Source: Kalaharituber pfeilii (Eukaryota; Ascomycota; Pezizomycetes; Pezizales; Pezizaceae). From it: DNA of 64,000 bases. Positions 1 through 11,057 of the stretch are shown one piece after another. The notes beneath the pieces are model-generated. The model saw only the letters and a list, made by a program, of their open reading frames with translations, was not told the origin of the DNA and searched no databases. The first letter of the stretch is position 1; each line of letters opens with the position of its first letter. The stretch covers positions 857,810 to 921,809 of the forward strand of contig WHUZ01000016.1 of the NCBI GenBank assembly GCA_015179045.1, read 5' to 3'. Both the position numbers and the translations under genes were made by a program.

Positions 1-158
1 GCTACGTGCCTCAACTCCAAATCAAAGGAGTTTCGATGTACACACAGCATGCTTTCTTTTCTGGCCCATCCCATCCTCACCGGACTAATGATCGGCGAAT
101 CAACAACATGAATTGCAACCTAACACGAAGTCAATGGCTACAAAAAGATCAGAAGTAC

Positions 159-218
159 GCCCTGCCAGGGCGAACAGCTACAAGCGGGGTCACGTGATAT
201 TAAAAAAAAAAAAAAAAA
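159..218 (+). mobile_element. Minimal (60 bp) 3'-end LINE insertion with TSD
   Basis: The segment reads CCCTGCC... AAGCGGGGTCACGTGAT followed by about 16 A residues, so it is a retroelement 3' tail plus poly(A). It is flanked by a perfect 12-bp direct repeat GATCAGAAGTAC at 147-158 and 219-230, which I read as a target-site duplication. The same tail occurs at 37935-37995 (minus), 45397-45448 and 46037-46097, and a shortened version at 10746-10952 (minus). The insertion is therefore an extremely 5'-truncated copy of a LINE family, or a tiny SINE-like parasite using the LINE tail. Confidence 0.8.
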
Positions 219-230
219 GATCAGAAGTAC

Positions 231-1119
231 AACGTCGTCTTGACTGCGAGTCTCAGCCCAGCGGGTTCACAATCGATTTTCATCAACGTCTTGATGATCT
301 GGAGTTTATCACCCACTGTTGAATTGTAAATCACTCATGATTATATTGAACTGGCAGTCCCTGTATAAGTTTGTTTGTGTTATCAATTAAGTACATTTGC
401 CCGGGTGCCTCATGAGCAGCACTTACGATCATTCCTACGCTTATATTCATCAGCCTCAATCTGGCGCTACACGTGCAAGTTTCCGTACAATTGCAATGGC
501 ATGCTCAAATCCAACATTAATCAACTTGTGGTACTTCAGGGATTACAATTTGAGGAATGCTTATCGGGAAACCAAATCGTACCTTCTGCAGTCAGGGCTC
601 GGCTCCCAATTCTCTGCACTTTTCTCCGCAATCTCCACGCTCCCCACGCCGCTCCCCACTCTCACATGTCTCTTTCTTGAGGCACAGGAACCTCATGTCT
701 GCCCCTGGCATTTCAAATCCGCGCCCTGGATCGGTTGTGTCTCTAGTGTAGTGCAGGGTGTCCACTTGGGTTGTGTGGGTAGAAAAAACAAACCCTTAGT
801 TCACAATTCACAGGGGAAACACCTGTGGTTGCATGGCAAACAAAGTGCACTCAGTGTAAGTCATTACCTTTTCTCCGGACTAGGTCCTGTGCAATCATAG
901 CCAAACGAGTTGGTTAGCAATGTACTGAGTTCTACCGGATATTGCGCACTTTCGGAACATGAGAATTTTTGCAGTAGTGACTGCAATTCATGTGCGAGTA
1001 TTATGAAACTTTAGGATAATGTTTCAACATATTCTGAAATATATCCTGTGCCTCAGATTCCATCTTTCAGAGGATAACATGGTGTACTGCACTAAGATAT
1101 ACCTATTAGGCAATAGGAA
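231..1119. other. Gene-free stretch
   Basis: I see no convincing gene here. Open frames of up to about 160 codons exist around 397-900, but they have no recognisable domain, no codon bias and overlap in several frames. Confidence 0.5.
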
Positions 1120-1675
1120 ATCTCTGCTTATAAAATTAAATATAGACCAGCTAGAGTGCTAATATACTTAACTACATATTATTAAATGCCTATAATTATA
1201 TAGACTTAGTACTATTGCTAATATAAGTATTATAGCAGAAGTACTAATTGAAAATACTTAGTAATAGTAGCAATTTAATAGTAATAGAAGTAGATAGACT
1301 AATAAAAGATATAATACAAGTAGAAAAAGGTTTTACAGCTAAAGTATATAATAGAAATTTTATTTTTAATAGTTTTACAACTTTATATAATAACTAAAAG
1401 TATATAAAATAGTATTCTACTATTTATATTTAGTATAATATAATAAGATATATAGTAAGTATATAAAATTTTATAATAAAGTAAATTATATCTATAATTA
1501 TAAGTAATAAGTTTAGTACTAATATAAGTTTTATAAAAGAAGTAGTAATTAAAAATATTAAAAAAAAATAATAATTTAAAAGTAATAAAAAAAAGTAAGC
1601 TAATAACTATAAAATAAATTAAAATATATAGTAAAAAAATTTTTTTAATAATTATAAAACTTTATATATTGAACC
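1120..1675. repeat. AT-rich, RIP-like block with a diverged internal direct repeat
   Basis: Base composition falls abruptly to very high A+T. In the core (about 1360-1660) C is found almost only as CT and G almost only as AG, while CA and TG are nearly absent and TA is very abundant. This is the dinucleotide footprint of repeat-induced point mutation. Two similar units can be aligned by eye: about 1191-1389 and about 1491-1669. Both begin with CTATAATTATA and end near CTTTATATA. The second unit looks more strongly mutated. It is probably a decayed duplicated element, for example a degenerate LTR pair or tandem copy; the class is unknown. Confidence 0.65.
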
Positions 1676-4600
1676 TTAGGACAACTCTAGATACTTGGCC
1701 ATATTGCTACTTTGAGCAATAATAGCAGCCTATAACAAGGTTAGGAAATGAGGAATGTAAGCAACCAAAAAAGTACCAATTGCTAATAGAATATTAAGAC
1801 GTGATTCAACAACATAGGGGAATGACAGAACGTGTTCAGCGTCACCTGGACAGCTGGAAGCAAATACTCGCTGTCGCGTGGCTTGCAAATTCTCGCGATC
1901 ATCGTGGTATGCAACACGAATGCGGCCTTACATCCGGCCACCCGAGAGACATACTGTATATCCAACTTCGTTCACAGCGTTCGGACAGTCTTTGAAAATT
2001 TTCGGTTTCATGTGAAAATACCCCCCTGAGTCGCTCCGTGTAACTGGTATCAGTGATGACTTTTCCTAAGAGCCTGGTTATATCACCGTACTATACTCCA
2101 TTACAGGTCGGGGTAAAGTACCCCGTTCATGCAATTTTTGGGGTAGGCTTGTGGGGTGGGAGGGTGTGCACGTGGTTGCAGGCGATAAGGTCCTGTGTGA
2201 TGTCTCCTATGGACCTCTATTATAGCCATGGCAGGCATGTAGAAACCACCAGAAAAAATTAATATGGCGTAATATAAAGTATGATTGCAACAGATAAGGC
2301 TCAAACAGGCATATAGAGTGGAAAGAGCATGCAAAAAAAATTAATTTAGGATATCATAGAAACGTCGCTGAATGCTGGTATGAGCAGTAGCAATAGGACG
2401 AAGGCATGAAATTATGAATGCATACGCTTGAACCTGTCAGTTAAATTATTGATTAGTGTTGCCCGATATATTCTGTACCACGTGCTTCCCCAAAGTACAT
2501 ATTTATACGTATCCATATGCTCAGCTGCGTCATGTGTCGCACTACATGCGTTTCTGTTCGAATAATCGACCGCGACACGGAACGCACAATTGAAGCTCTA
2601 CTATTCTCCGCATACGTCAAACTTCACTGAGCTCTCGAAAAGAGGTACAGAATAAATTTAGCTCTATGTATCAAATGCTCCTTAATTACTAGAGCTTCAC
2701 CGACTATAAATCGGACTTCCCTAGAAGTCAGTGGTACTTCTTTATCGCTAATTCTAACTTTCTCTCGCAACGCTTGTCGGTATTTGAGGAATGCAGTCCA
2801 CAAGCGAGCAAGAAGAGCGCAGGCCACAAGCCGAGATGTGTCAAACATACCCGAGTGGGATATAAAACTTCAGGTCTGAGTCTCACGACCCCGCGGGGCT
2901 GGTTTGGGGCAGGAAATCCCTGGTACTGGAGAAACGGAGGATCTCACATCCGTCCCATTGAATCATGACGCATCTAGCTGACTGCAAAAAGCAAGTCTAT
3001 CTGTAAGTACATATTAGTAGTGGCTATAGGCTAAAGCGAGCTTCCTCCTCCATTCTTGGGCACCACTACGTGCGATTGTCTCGAGTCGAATTCATACGGG
3101 TACTTGATGCAGCCTGACTGAGGTTGGGGCAGCTTATGCGCAGGCTTGGCGAGGTGGTCCTGGCGGAATAGAGGTTTGCACAGTCAGATAGAATTGCTCA
3201 ACGGTGAATTCACAAAGTCTGATCAATGCGGACTCTCAGTGTCCAACCACCATAGCCTTCGTTTGTTGAGTCTGATTAAGCCGCTCCAATGCCAACTCGT
3301 ATCTGTAAATTGAGCACTTGCACCTGCTTCGTCACCACTCAGCAGCTTTGGGAGCTTGGCAGCGACCTCTCACCTTGACAGAGTAAATTAGTTATAGGGC
3401 TCATCTATCCGGCCCGGTCCATCCCGCATAAATGAGTTCCCACTTGCTCATCCAATCTCATCTTCCTTCAGGCTCAGGTGAGACATTCGGAAAACCTGGA
3501 TTCTAAAACCAAATATCTGCTGCACAACTCGCTCTACCCCGCGCACGGGACTAACCCCTCGCAGCTGGCCGAGTTTTTCGATTTTCGGCCTGGGATACCC
3601 TGGCAATTTCTTAGGCAAAACACAAGTAGGTCGGCTTGGGGAGTAAACAAACTGGGGGCTGACTTCGTGAACTGCACCGTCACACCTTCCGCGATGCGAA
3701 TATATGCTAATTACGATTCTGAAAAGGAAGAGGAACTAATGACAAGTAGACTGTGACCTGCCCATTACCAGGTTTGCATATGATGTGCAGTAGTTAATGC
3801 ATATGCTGACGCACCGAAATCACAAGCTAAATGAGGCTTTGATTGTCATGGGGCCGACCTGAAATGGCCTAGTGCATTACCATATTTGTAAACCGTTATG
3901 CTCATCTGGTCTCTCGCTGCTGAGTGCGCTTTTTCTCATAATTCAAAATTTTTTTGAATGGTGGGCTCGTCGGCATCACGAGCTTCCATCTGAAGAGGGG
4001 AGGCGGGGATAACATGGTGAATGCGAAGGTGCGAATGTTGCCTTTCTGGTGTTGACGTCCTGGGCACTGCCGACACTTACTGTCGTCTGAAATACTGGGG
4101 AAAAATTGTTCGTTGCGGGTTGGCTACTCCTGGCACGCTTCCCCTTTTAGGACAGCCTACCGAAACACTGTGAAGGTCAACTGCCAATACCATGAAAAAT
4201 TCACGATGAACAAAGTTTGGTGAAACTGCGAGAGAAGCCATGAGGCTGCGCACGGCACATGGGCGCTGTTAGCGATTCCGTTCACCCTATTACTCTGGTG
4301 TGTTGCATCTGCCTTGAGGAAATGACCACTCCTGAATTCCAACATCTCGTGTGTGACCATCGAATATGTGTTAGATGCAACGTTTCATAAAAAGAATTTC
4401 TACTGATATCGTTGTGCATGGCTCAGGAACAGTGTCAAAGGGCAACAAGTGACATGTTGCTAGCCCGCAAGCAATCCCTGTCCTCAAAGGGTATAAAAAA
4501 ATTAGTATGAGACCTGATTGGTCTGTGTCACTTCCTGCCAAATTTAAACCAAGAGCCACAAATATTCTTCCCTTAACGACGAGCCAACGAGGTTGTAGCA

Positions 4601-4920
4601 TTGAATAAGCTAGATATTGTTTTGGCGATCAGAAGATGTCGTCCCGTTCCGACTTTTGCAGCGCACCATGAGGGATAGTGATATTCAGGCACAGGGCGCA
4701 CGGGGACTTCTTTTCTCGACTTAGCACACGATTCTTGTGCAACTACGAAAATATATCATGATGGAAAGCAGCAAGGCAAAATGCAGTTGATAAGCCGATG
4801 TTCCTTGCAAGTGACTCTGGTTGGCATTTCCGAAGCCGCTCCGCACTCCAACTATCACAAATGCCCTCATACTGGTCAGGCCGGGGCACACTGGAACATG
4901 AGGGAAAATGTCTTCCTCCT
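1676..4920. other. Gene-free intergenic region
   Basis: Only short, unsupported open frames are present, for example one of 92 codons at 3478-3756 and one of 74 codons on the minus strand at 2624-2848. None shows a recognisable domain or intron signals that extend it. A small hairpin, GGGGTAAAGTACCCC, lies near 2109-2123. No RNA gene is recognised. Confidence 0.5.
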
Positions 4921-4937
4921 CCTGCTCGTCCTTAACC

Positions 4938-4968
4938 GGGGGCGGAAGGGGGGGGGGGAAGGGGGGGG
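4938..4968 (+). other. Long G-run (possible G-quadruplex)
   Basis: About 30 nearly uninterrupted G residues are broken only by CGG AA and AA. The run lies about 190 bp upstream of the carboxylesterase start codon on the same strand. It could form a G-quadruplex or be a simple-sequence tract. No regulatory role can be shown from sequence. Confidence 0.5.
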
Positions 4969-5154
4969 TTAAAGTGATGTTTGATATCAACTTAGTCTGT
5001 GGGTATATCAATTGTACCTCAAAGGCCTATAAGACTATGCTGGAACCCTCTTCGTCTTCTCATCATCAAGAGGATTCAAAAGGTGTCTTGAACATCTTAA
5101 CGTACTGTTCTCCACTGATTCTTCCCTTGAGAATTCCTTCGACAGACCGGCGCA

Positions 5155-7112
5155 ATGGTTCAATTGAGCCTTTCGGCCTTAGTTGGCGGACTATTTGCCA
5201 TCTCCAGCGTTACTCGAGCAGCACCAGCACCTGCATCCACACTTCCACGGGATTTGGATCTTGGGATACACTGGGAGTCAGATAAGTCTGATCTCCCATT
5301 GCTCAAGCTTCCATATGCAACATATCGTGCAGCCACTTATGATAAATCTGAGGATGTGAGTTTCCAGTTTTTGAATCTCAAGCCCTTGAGTTTGACATAG
5401 AATAGTACTATGTTTTCCGGAATATCCGGTTTGCTGCACCCCCTGTTGGAAACCTCCGCTGGCGCCCCCCGCAGCCACCTGCTGTGCAACAAGGAATTCA
5501 AGATGGGTCTGTTGGCTATCAGTGCTTCCAAGCCGTTCCGCAGCAATTTGGAAGTATGTCTTTCATTGCAAAGTGAACCCGAAAAGTGACAGTTTGGCTG
5601 ATGCAATTACTGCAGTTGGACAACCCATCATTGAGGTCCTTGAGCCAAGTTCCGAAGACTGCTTGTTTTTGGATGTTTGGGTTCCTGGGAAAGCAATCAG
5701 GGGGAAGGTCAAGAATCTGCCCGTCCTGTTCTGGATCTTCGGTGGAGGATACTCATTGGGGTCCAAGAGTTTCTTTGTTTATGACGGATCCCCACTTTTG
5801 AAGTCTGCAGGATACAACATGATTTATGTTGCTCCTAACTACAGAGTAAGCCAAACCAAGTACCAAAATAATTTTCGAATGACTCGAAGCACTTGAATGG
5901 AGCTAACGCAGAATTGTATCAGCTTGGTGCCTTCGGCTGGCTCAATGGTGCACCAGTCCAAGCTGACGGAGTTGCCAATGCTGGGTTACATGACCAGCGT
6001 GCTGCTCTTCAGTGGACCAAGGATTATATCTCCCTCGTTGGAGGCAATGGCGCTGCGATCACAGCTATGGGTGAATCTGCTGGCGCCGGCTCCATCATGC
6101 ACCATCTTGTTGCAAAAGGTGGTACGCTTGATCCTATCTTTACCCAGGCTGTTATGCAATCTCCTGCATTTGAGCCCATGTATGATGATGGACGCCTGCT
6201 CCAGCAATTCCGGACGTTTGAAGCAGCCGCGGGCTGCAAGGGCAAGGGAATGGCGTGTCTCAGGTCCGCATCTACCACTGCTCTCGAAAACGCCAACAAG
6301 AAAACCATCAACCAGTGTCCTTATGGCACCTTCGGCTATGGTCCTGGTGTTGATAAGACATATATCCGTGACCTTCCCGGGCTCGAAATGGCAAAAGGAA
6401 ATTACTGGAAGAATGTTAGAGTCATGGTTGGGCATACTTCAAACGAGGGACTCCTATTTACGAATCCTGCAGTCAATAAAGAGTCGGAGATTCTTAGCGC
6501 GGTGAACACCAATTTCCCGAATGCCACCGCCACAACGAGAAACCTGATCCTGAGTAAGCTTTACCCGAAACCAGGATTTTTGGGATTGTTCACAGAATTC
6601 GCTACCCAATTCGAAAGGTTGAGCACATTGATCCAGGATGTTGTTGTGACTTGCAATGTGTGTTCCTCCTACCCATATAAGATTCAATCCAAGACGCTAA
6701 CCAGTGATGCCAATAGGTCCGCTGGATTGTCAAAGCATACGCCGGTAGATCATATTCGTATGTGTTCTCTGTCATACCCGGCATCCACGGGTTCGATATC
6801 CTCGCTACGTTCTGGCGCACCAGTTTGAATATCGGTAACCTTCAGCTTGACTTCGACATTCCGTTCTTGTCGAACAATAATCTGGCTACCGGATGGCAGA
6901 GCTATTTCACCTCGTTTGTTCGCTGCGGGGACCCAAATACCTACAGGCAAAAGGGTGCATTCCCAGCTACTCGGGACTGGCCACTTTCAGATATCAAGAA
7001 CGGTGGTGTTATGTCGTTAAATGTGGATATTCTTGCCTACTCATGGGTGTTGGATGCCGACTGTAGTTCTAGGTGTGATTGGTGGCAAGGCGGTTTGTGG
7101 ACTGGAAGGTAA
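5155..7112 (+). CDS. Secreted type-B carboxylesterase/lipase
   Basis: The gene has five exons: 5155-5355, 5406-5553, 5616-5845, 5923-6657 and 6717-7112. All introns are GT-AG (50, 62, 77 and 59 nt) and the joins keep frame, giving 569 aa. A hydrophobic N-terminus of about 22 residues followed by APAPAS is a signal peptide, so the enzyme is probably secreted. The alpha/beta-hydrolase signature is clear: an oxyanion-hole GGGY in exon 3, the nucleophile elbow GESAGAGS (Ser about 245), the acidic member in HTSNEG (Glu about 368) and the catalytic His in PGIHGFD (about 462). Also typical are the early F-A-A-P-P-V-G and the SSEDCLFLDVWVP block. Members hydrolyse carboxylic esters or triacylglycerols; the substrate cannot be told. 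Length matches the fungal family (about 550-580 aa). The start is the first ATG before the signal peptide. It seems intact. Confidence 0.9.
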
Positions 7113-8282
7113 ATATGGACTCAGACATGGGGTATAACAAGGAGGAGAGTCACGCTTTAGGTTGTCTTCTATAGCCTGGGCTTGGTTTTGTGAATGGCGT
7201 TTGTCAAGTTGCTTTCTATTATTTTCCCGTTTCGGTTTGGAATATTCTTTTTTTTTTTTTCAATCTGGCATAGTTCCGGCTGTGGTGTTTTTCCTTGCTT
7301 CCTTAACAAGCTCCATTGCGGTCCTGGGTTTTTTTTTTTTTTTTTCCCGCACGGATTGGATGTAATATATAATTTTATTTTCTTTCATCAGGATTGTGGA
7401 CTAGAGAACGGGACGTCAACGTCGGTTTATATTCGTTTACAAAAAAGGTTAATGGGGTGGCAGTGGATATACCCAGAATTCATATATGGAATGGGATGAA
7501 ATGGGAAAATAAACTTGAGTGCTGCGCCGTACATTGCTTGCAGGAGGAGTTCGGATCCAGAAGCCTGGGCAAATAAATTAGAGGCCTGGTCAGTGTGACT
7601 TGAATGAAATTTATTTCAGGGCCTCATACCGAGCTTACGGCGATTTATGTACAGTATGTACTGTAAAGGTTGGAACGCTGCTTTCGCACTTTACCAATTT
7701 TTTTTTTTTCTTTTTTTTTTCCATATCAAGGTTTGAATGTTTTGCAAATATATATATATTCAGTTAGATATTCCCAGCGGATTCTGACATTTGACAGGTG
7801 TTGGTTTCACATCGATGAGCCGCATATGCATGTTCCAGTCATGGCCAGACTAAACAACATCGCCAGGTCAAAACCTAACCTGGCTTGCGATGGATTCACC
7901 GTTGACTCAGTTGAGGATACGTTTGCTTCTTGTGGAACAACGGCGTTCCCGCAACCACAGGTGCAGCTGTGTGTAGGAAGTACAAGTACTTCAAGTGTCA
8001 CGATAGCCAGCCTTCGGGAACCGCCTGATTTAAACCCTTTAACGTTTGTATACATAAAGTTTCTCAATCTTGACCCGCTCAGTGCTCTTTGTTTCGTTGA
8101 GCTCGAGGGTCGCGTTGTTTACGTAGCGTGATCGAGACCTCATAGCCCAAAGAGGTGCTATTTCCGCATATCGTCGTACAGCTTGGCCTCCGCAATTTCG
8201 CGCAAGCGGATTCCGAAACAAGGGTTTTTTCAACCACAGACTCCCTTCTCGGCTCCACTGTGGCCCTCCAGATATTGACACC
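7113..8282. other. Intergenic / 3' region with T-runs
   Basis: This stretch separates two same-strand genes. It contains three long T-runs, near 7250-7260, 7329-7347 and 7697-7720. They are not followed by the LINE tail seen elsewhere, so I do not call them retroelements. The first part is likely the 3' UTR of the esterase and the last part the promoter and leader of the next gene. No gene is recognised. Confidence 0.5.
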
Positions 8283-10204
8283 ATGTCTACGGGCGCCAGT
8301 CCAAAGACGCCCAACCGTCGGCGTGTACCGGTGCTTATCGCGCAAAACTACCCCACAACCACCTTCTCCGCTCCACAACCCGCCCGTTCGTTCTCCTGGC
8401 CCCCCTTCCCCATCAACTCCGCACCCTGGCCATCCTTCCCCCCCGAGCCCTACAAAGTCAATACCCTGCGTCTGCAATACTTCTGCTTCCTCTTCAGTAT
8501 CCACTGCCACTCGCTGCTCCTCCACAATGTACGCCTCTTACTCCTCTCCCGCGGCGAACTTACCCGTCAATCCACAAATGTCCACCCCGCTGTCTGGCGC
8601 GATGCCTGCTACGACCATAACAACATCATCGAGTGGTACCTGCATCGTAAACGCAACTGGGAGCTTTTCCGCGCGATGCGCGAGAGTGAGGCTGCATTGG
8701 GAAAAGGAAACGGGTTAAGACATGAGGCGAGGACCCAAGAGCCATACTGCGGCAGCGGAGGCGGTGTTGTGACGGGGGCGGCGTGCAGGTGTGTTTTCGG
8801 TGCGGGGGGCTCAACGGTGCAGGAGGAATATTCCAAGTCGCCGCGTAAGACGTCCCTGTGGATTGCGCTTGTGCAGTGGGAGGTGGATCTGTTGAGGTCA
8901 TTTGGGGTATGCCAGAAGGATTGGGAGGAAGACGGTGGTGGGGAGGAAAATCTCTTGCCGGACCTTTCCGACCTCGACTTCGAGACGTTTGCGTTCATGT
9001 TTCCGCACACTTTCGCCGAGTGGCGGTACGAGGATATAGTCAACCCCAGGGTGCCTACTGAGGTGTTAGAAACAAGCGTATTTATCCCGCCACTTGTGAC
9101 GCCGTGGGGCATCGAGGATCCCGACTCGTACTGGTCCTCCGCGGATATCACGGGACTAAGCGGGTTCCCGACACATCCATGGTGGGTGATTCTGCAGAGA
9201 TCGGGGAAAGGGACTTGTTGACCAATGGGGAACAGTATATTGGGCGAAGCTTTGCGGAGGCGAAACGCATGTCACGAGAAGCAAGGGCCAGAGTCAACCG
9301 TCTTGAAAGGGCGTCGCCCGACTGCAAGAATCGGGAAGCCGATAGGACGGAATACCAGCCGCCACCGGCGACCGAGCTCTGCTCCTTCTGGCGCTTCTGC
9401 ATCAACCCTGGCGCTTGCCCGCCGTTCTCGGCTGAGGCGCCTGCAACCCCGCTGATACCCGTGCGTGTAGTGGCTGCGTATGGCTCGCTCGAGCTGCACA
9501 CGCATGCCTTCACCGTCTCGATAGATATCCACTGGTGGGACTGTATCTCTGGGGCCCGCAAGGCGCAGGGGACGGACGACGCCACTGATATCTGCTTCAT
9601 TGGTCCGTTAACCTGCCGGTCTGAACTGACCGACCCCCGCGGTACACTTTCGCACGCGCTTGCGATACGGCGGATCTGGGACTTTGTTTTAGAGCGGTAT
9701 AAGGGCAGGGGGTATGGTGAAGAGTACATGCAGCGGGCTCGGCGGCGGGGGTTCTGTGGGCTAGGTGACGATCCGGAGGCGAGGTACGAGGATGTGAGGG
9801 CCATAGCTGGCACGCATCAGGGGGAGGACGACAACGAGCTAAAAGAGCTAGACGGCAGAGACGAGGAGACGGTGGTGCCGGGGATCGAGCAGGTGTGTGG
9901 AGGAGAGATGTTCTGGGAAGGGGACGAGCCACGGGTGGAGGAGTTGTGGGGAAGGGAGAGGAAAAGGGCGTTTTGGACGAGGAGGGTTGAGGAGAGGCTG
10001 TTTTTGCTGTTGGAGAATGAGAACGGGAATGGGTATGGAGATGCATATGACGAAAAGTATAAGCTGCATATGCCGGATGAAGATGAGGACTACGCGGAAG
10101 GAGTGTACGGAAGGGTCGCGGAGGACTTTTGGTTGTGGTCGAGGGAGTTTCCGGAGGTGCTGTGGAGAGGGTTGGGGGAGTGGTATGGGAGGGCGGATGT
10201 TTGA
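8283..10204 (+). CDS. Hypothetical protein (623 aa, unrecognised)
   Basis: I do not recognise this protein. Exon 1 runs from the ATG at 8283 (context ACACC-ATG) to 9185. A 50-nt GT-AG intron (9186-9235, with a TTGAC branch-like motif) restores frame into exon 2, 9236-10204; the junction reads THPWW-YIGRS. The N-terminus is Pro/Ser-rich. The middle is rich in Trp, Phe and acidic residues (for example PHTFAEWRYEDI). The C-terminal third is strongly charged (Glu, Arg, Asp) and ends EFPEVLWRGLGEWYGRADV. There is no signal peptide or clear membrane span. GC content is high, as in the neighbouring STAND gene. The single intron and the long open frames in both exons support a real gene. The start and the intron are inferred, so the N-terminus could differ. 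Confidence 0.6.
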
Positions 10205-10745
10205 TGGGAAAGGGGAGAAAGAGGAGAAGGGAAGAAACGGGAGAGAGGAGAGGAAACGGGAGAGAGGACGGGAAGGGGGACATTTGTGAATTATATAAGT
10301 AAAGTCTTGAGGTTTCTGTTTATATTTATATCCGATCTGCTTCGGTATGTTAAGCTGTGTATACATTCTTTTTGCTCTTACAACTACTACATGTAGGCTA
10401 GCTGTGGTAGAAGCTGTCGCAGAGTCCCATAATGCACATCATGTGTATCTATAGATGAAATTGGAGGTGGGGTGTCTGAATGAAGAAGGGTCTTGCAGTA
10501 CTAAGGTTATCGTATGGTTTCAACTGTGGTATTTGGACCTGAAGCTAAGGAAGTCTATGCGTTCTTATCTAGAAGAAGCTGAGTATTGCATAAACTATGC
10601 ACACTAGTATGCAGCCCCTGAAAACTGTGTAACGTTACATCCCTCCTCGCCTAACTGTACCTGACGAAGGAAACCCCACACAATCCTCGCACATCTTCGT
10701 TCGGGACGGGTGGTCATAAATTTACCCTGCCCGCCTGCTATCCTC
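10205..10745. other. Intergenic region before the STAND gene
   Basis: No gene is seen. The first part is purine-rich (GGGAGAGAGGAG-like) and probably the 3' UTR of the preceding gene. The 14-bp target-site duplication copy for the downstream LINE insertion lies at 10732-10745. Confidence 0.5.
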
Positions 10746-10952
10746 TTTTTTTCCCTTTTTTTTTTTTTTTTCTTTATTATCACATAACCCCTGGGCAAGC
10801 CCTCGAAGCCCGGAGACAGGCTTAACAAACAAAGAAATTTCTATGATATCTACTTCTAAAACCTGATTCCAGAAACCTCCGGACGGTCCTTCCGGTTTCT
10901 GCCTCAGGGAGGCTCCACTATATATCTCCCCCTCTCCCCCCTCCCCTCTTCT
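10746..10952 (-). mobile_element. 5'-truncated LINE 3' end (207 bp) in the STAND gene promoter
   Basis: Read on the minus strand, the segment ends in TTATGTGATAATAAAG and a long A-run, with AGCCTGTCTCCGGGCT upstream, the same sequence as in the LINE at 45356-45371. Perfect 14-bp direct repeats CGCCTGCTATCCTC lie at 10732-10745 and 10953-10966, so both boundaries are defined. Compared with the 45.4-kb copy, about 30 bp of the tail (the CCCTGCCATGGC... GCTACAAGC module) are missing between two GGG runs. The insertion ends about 105 bp upstream of the NACHT-ankyrin start codon, inside its presumed promoter or 5' UTR, in antisense orientation. Confidence 0.8.
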
Positions 10953-11057
10953 CGCCTGCTATCCTCAACAGGTCATCTGTAATTCCCCCTTTTTTCCTGC
11001 GCCGTGCACACACAATCATCAATTCTGAAAATTGAAATTGCAGACAGTCGAGTTACC

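Noticed and set aside
397..900. A 167-codon frame near the left edge
   Set aside because: No ATG at the start, overlapping frames in the same strand, no domain.
7246..7347. T-runs as possible minus-strand retroelement poly(A) tails
   Set aside because: Neither family's 3' tail sequence precedes them and no flanking duplication was found.
9104..9235. A separate gene starting at 9104
   Set aside because: The frame joins the upstream exon through a 50-nt GT-AG intron that restores continuity, so one two-exon gene explains both frames better.
11004..11057. An upstream GTG as start of the STAND gene
   Set aside because: Nuclear genes start at ATG; the ATG at 11058 has a good context and begins a plausible N-terminus.
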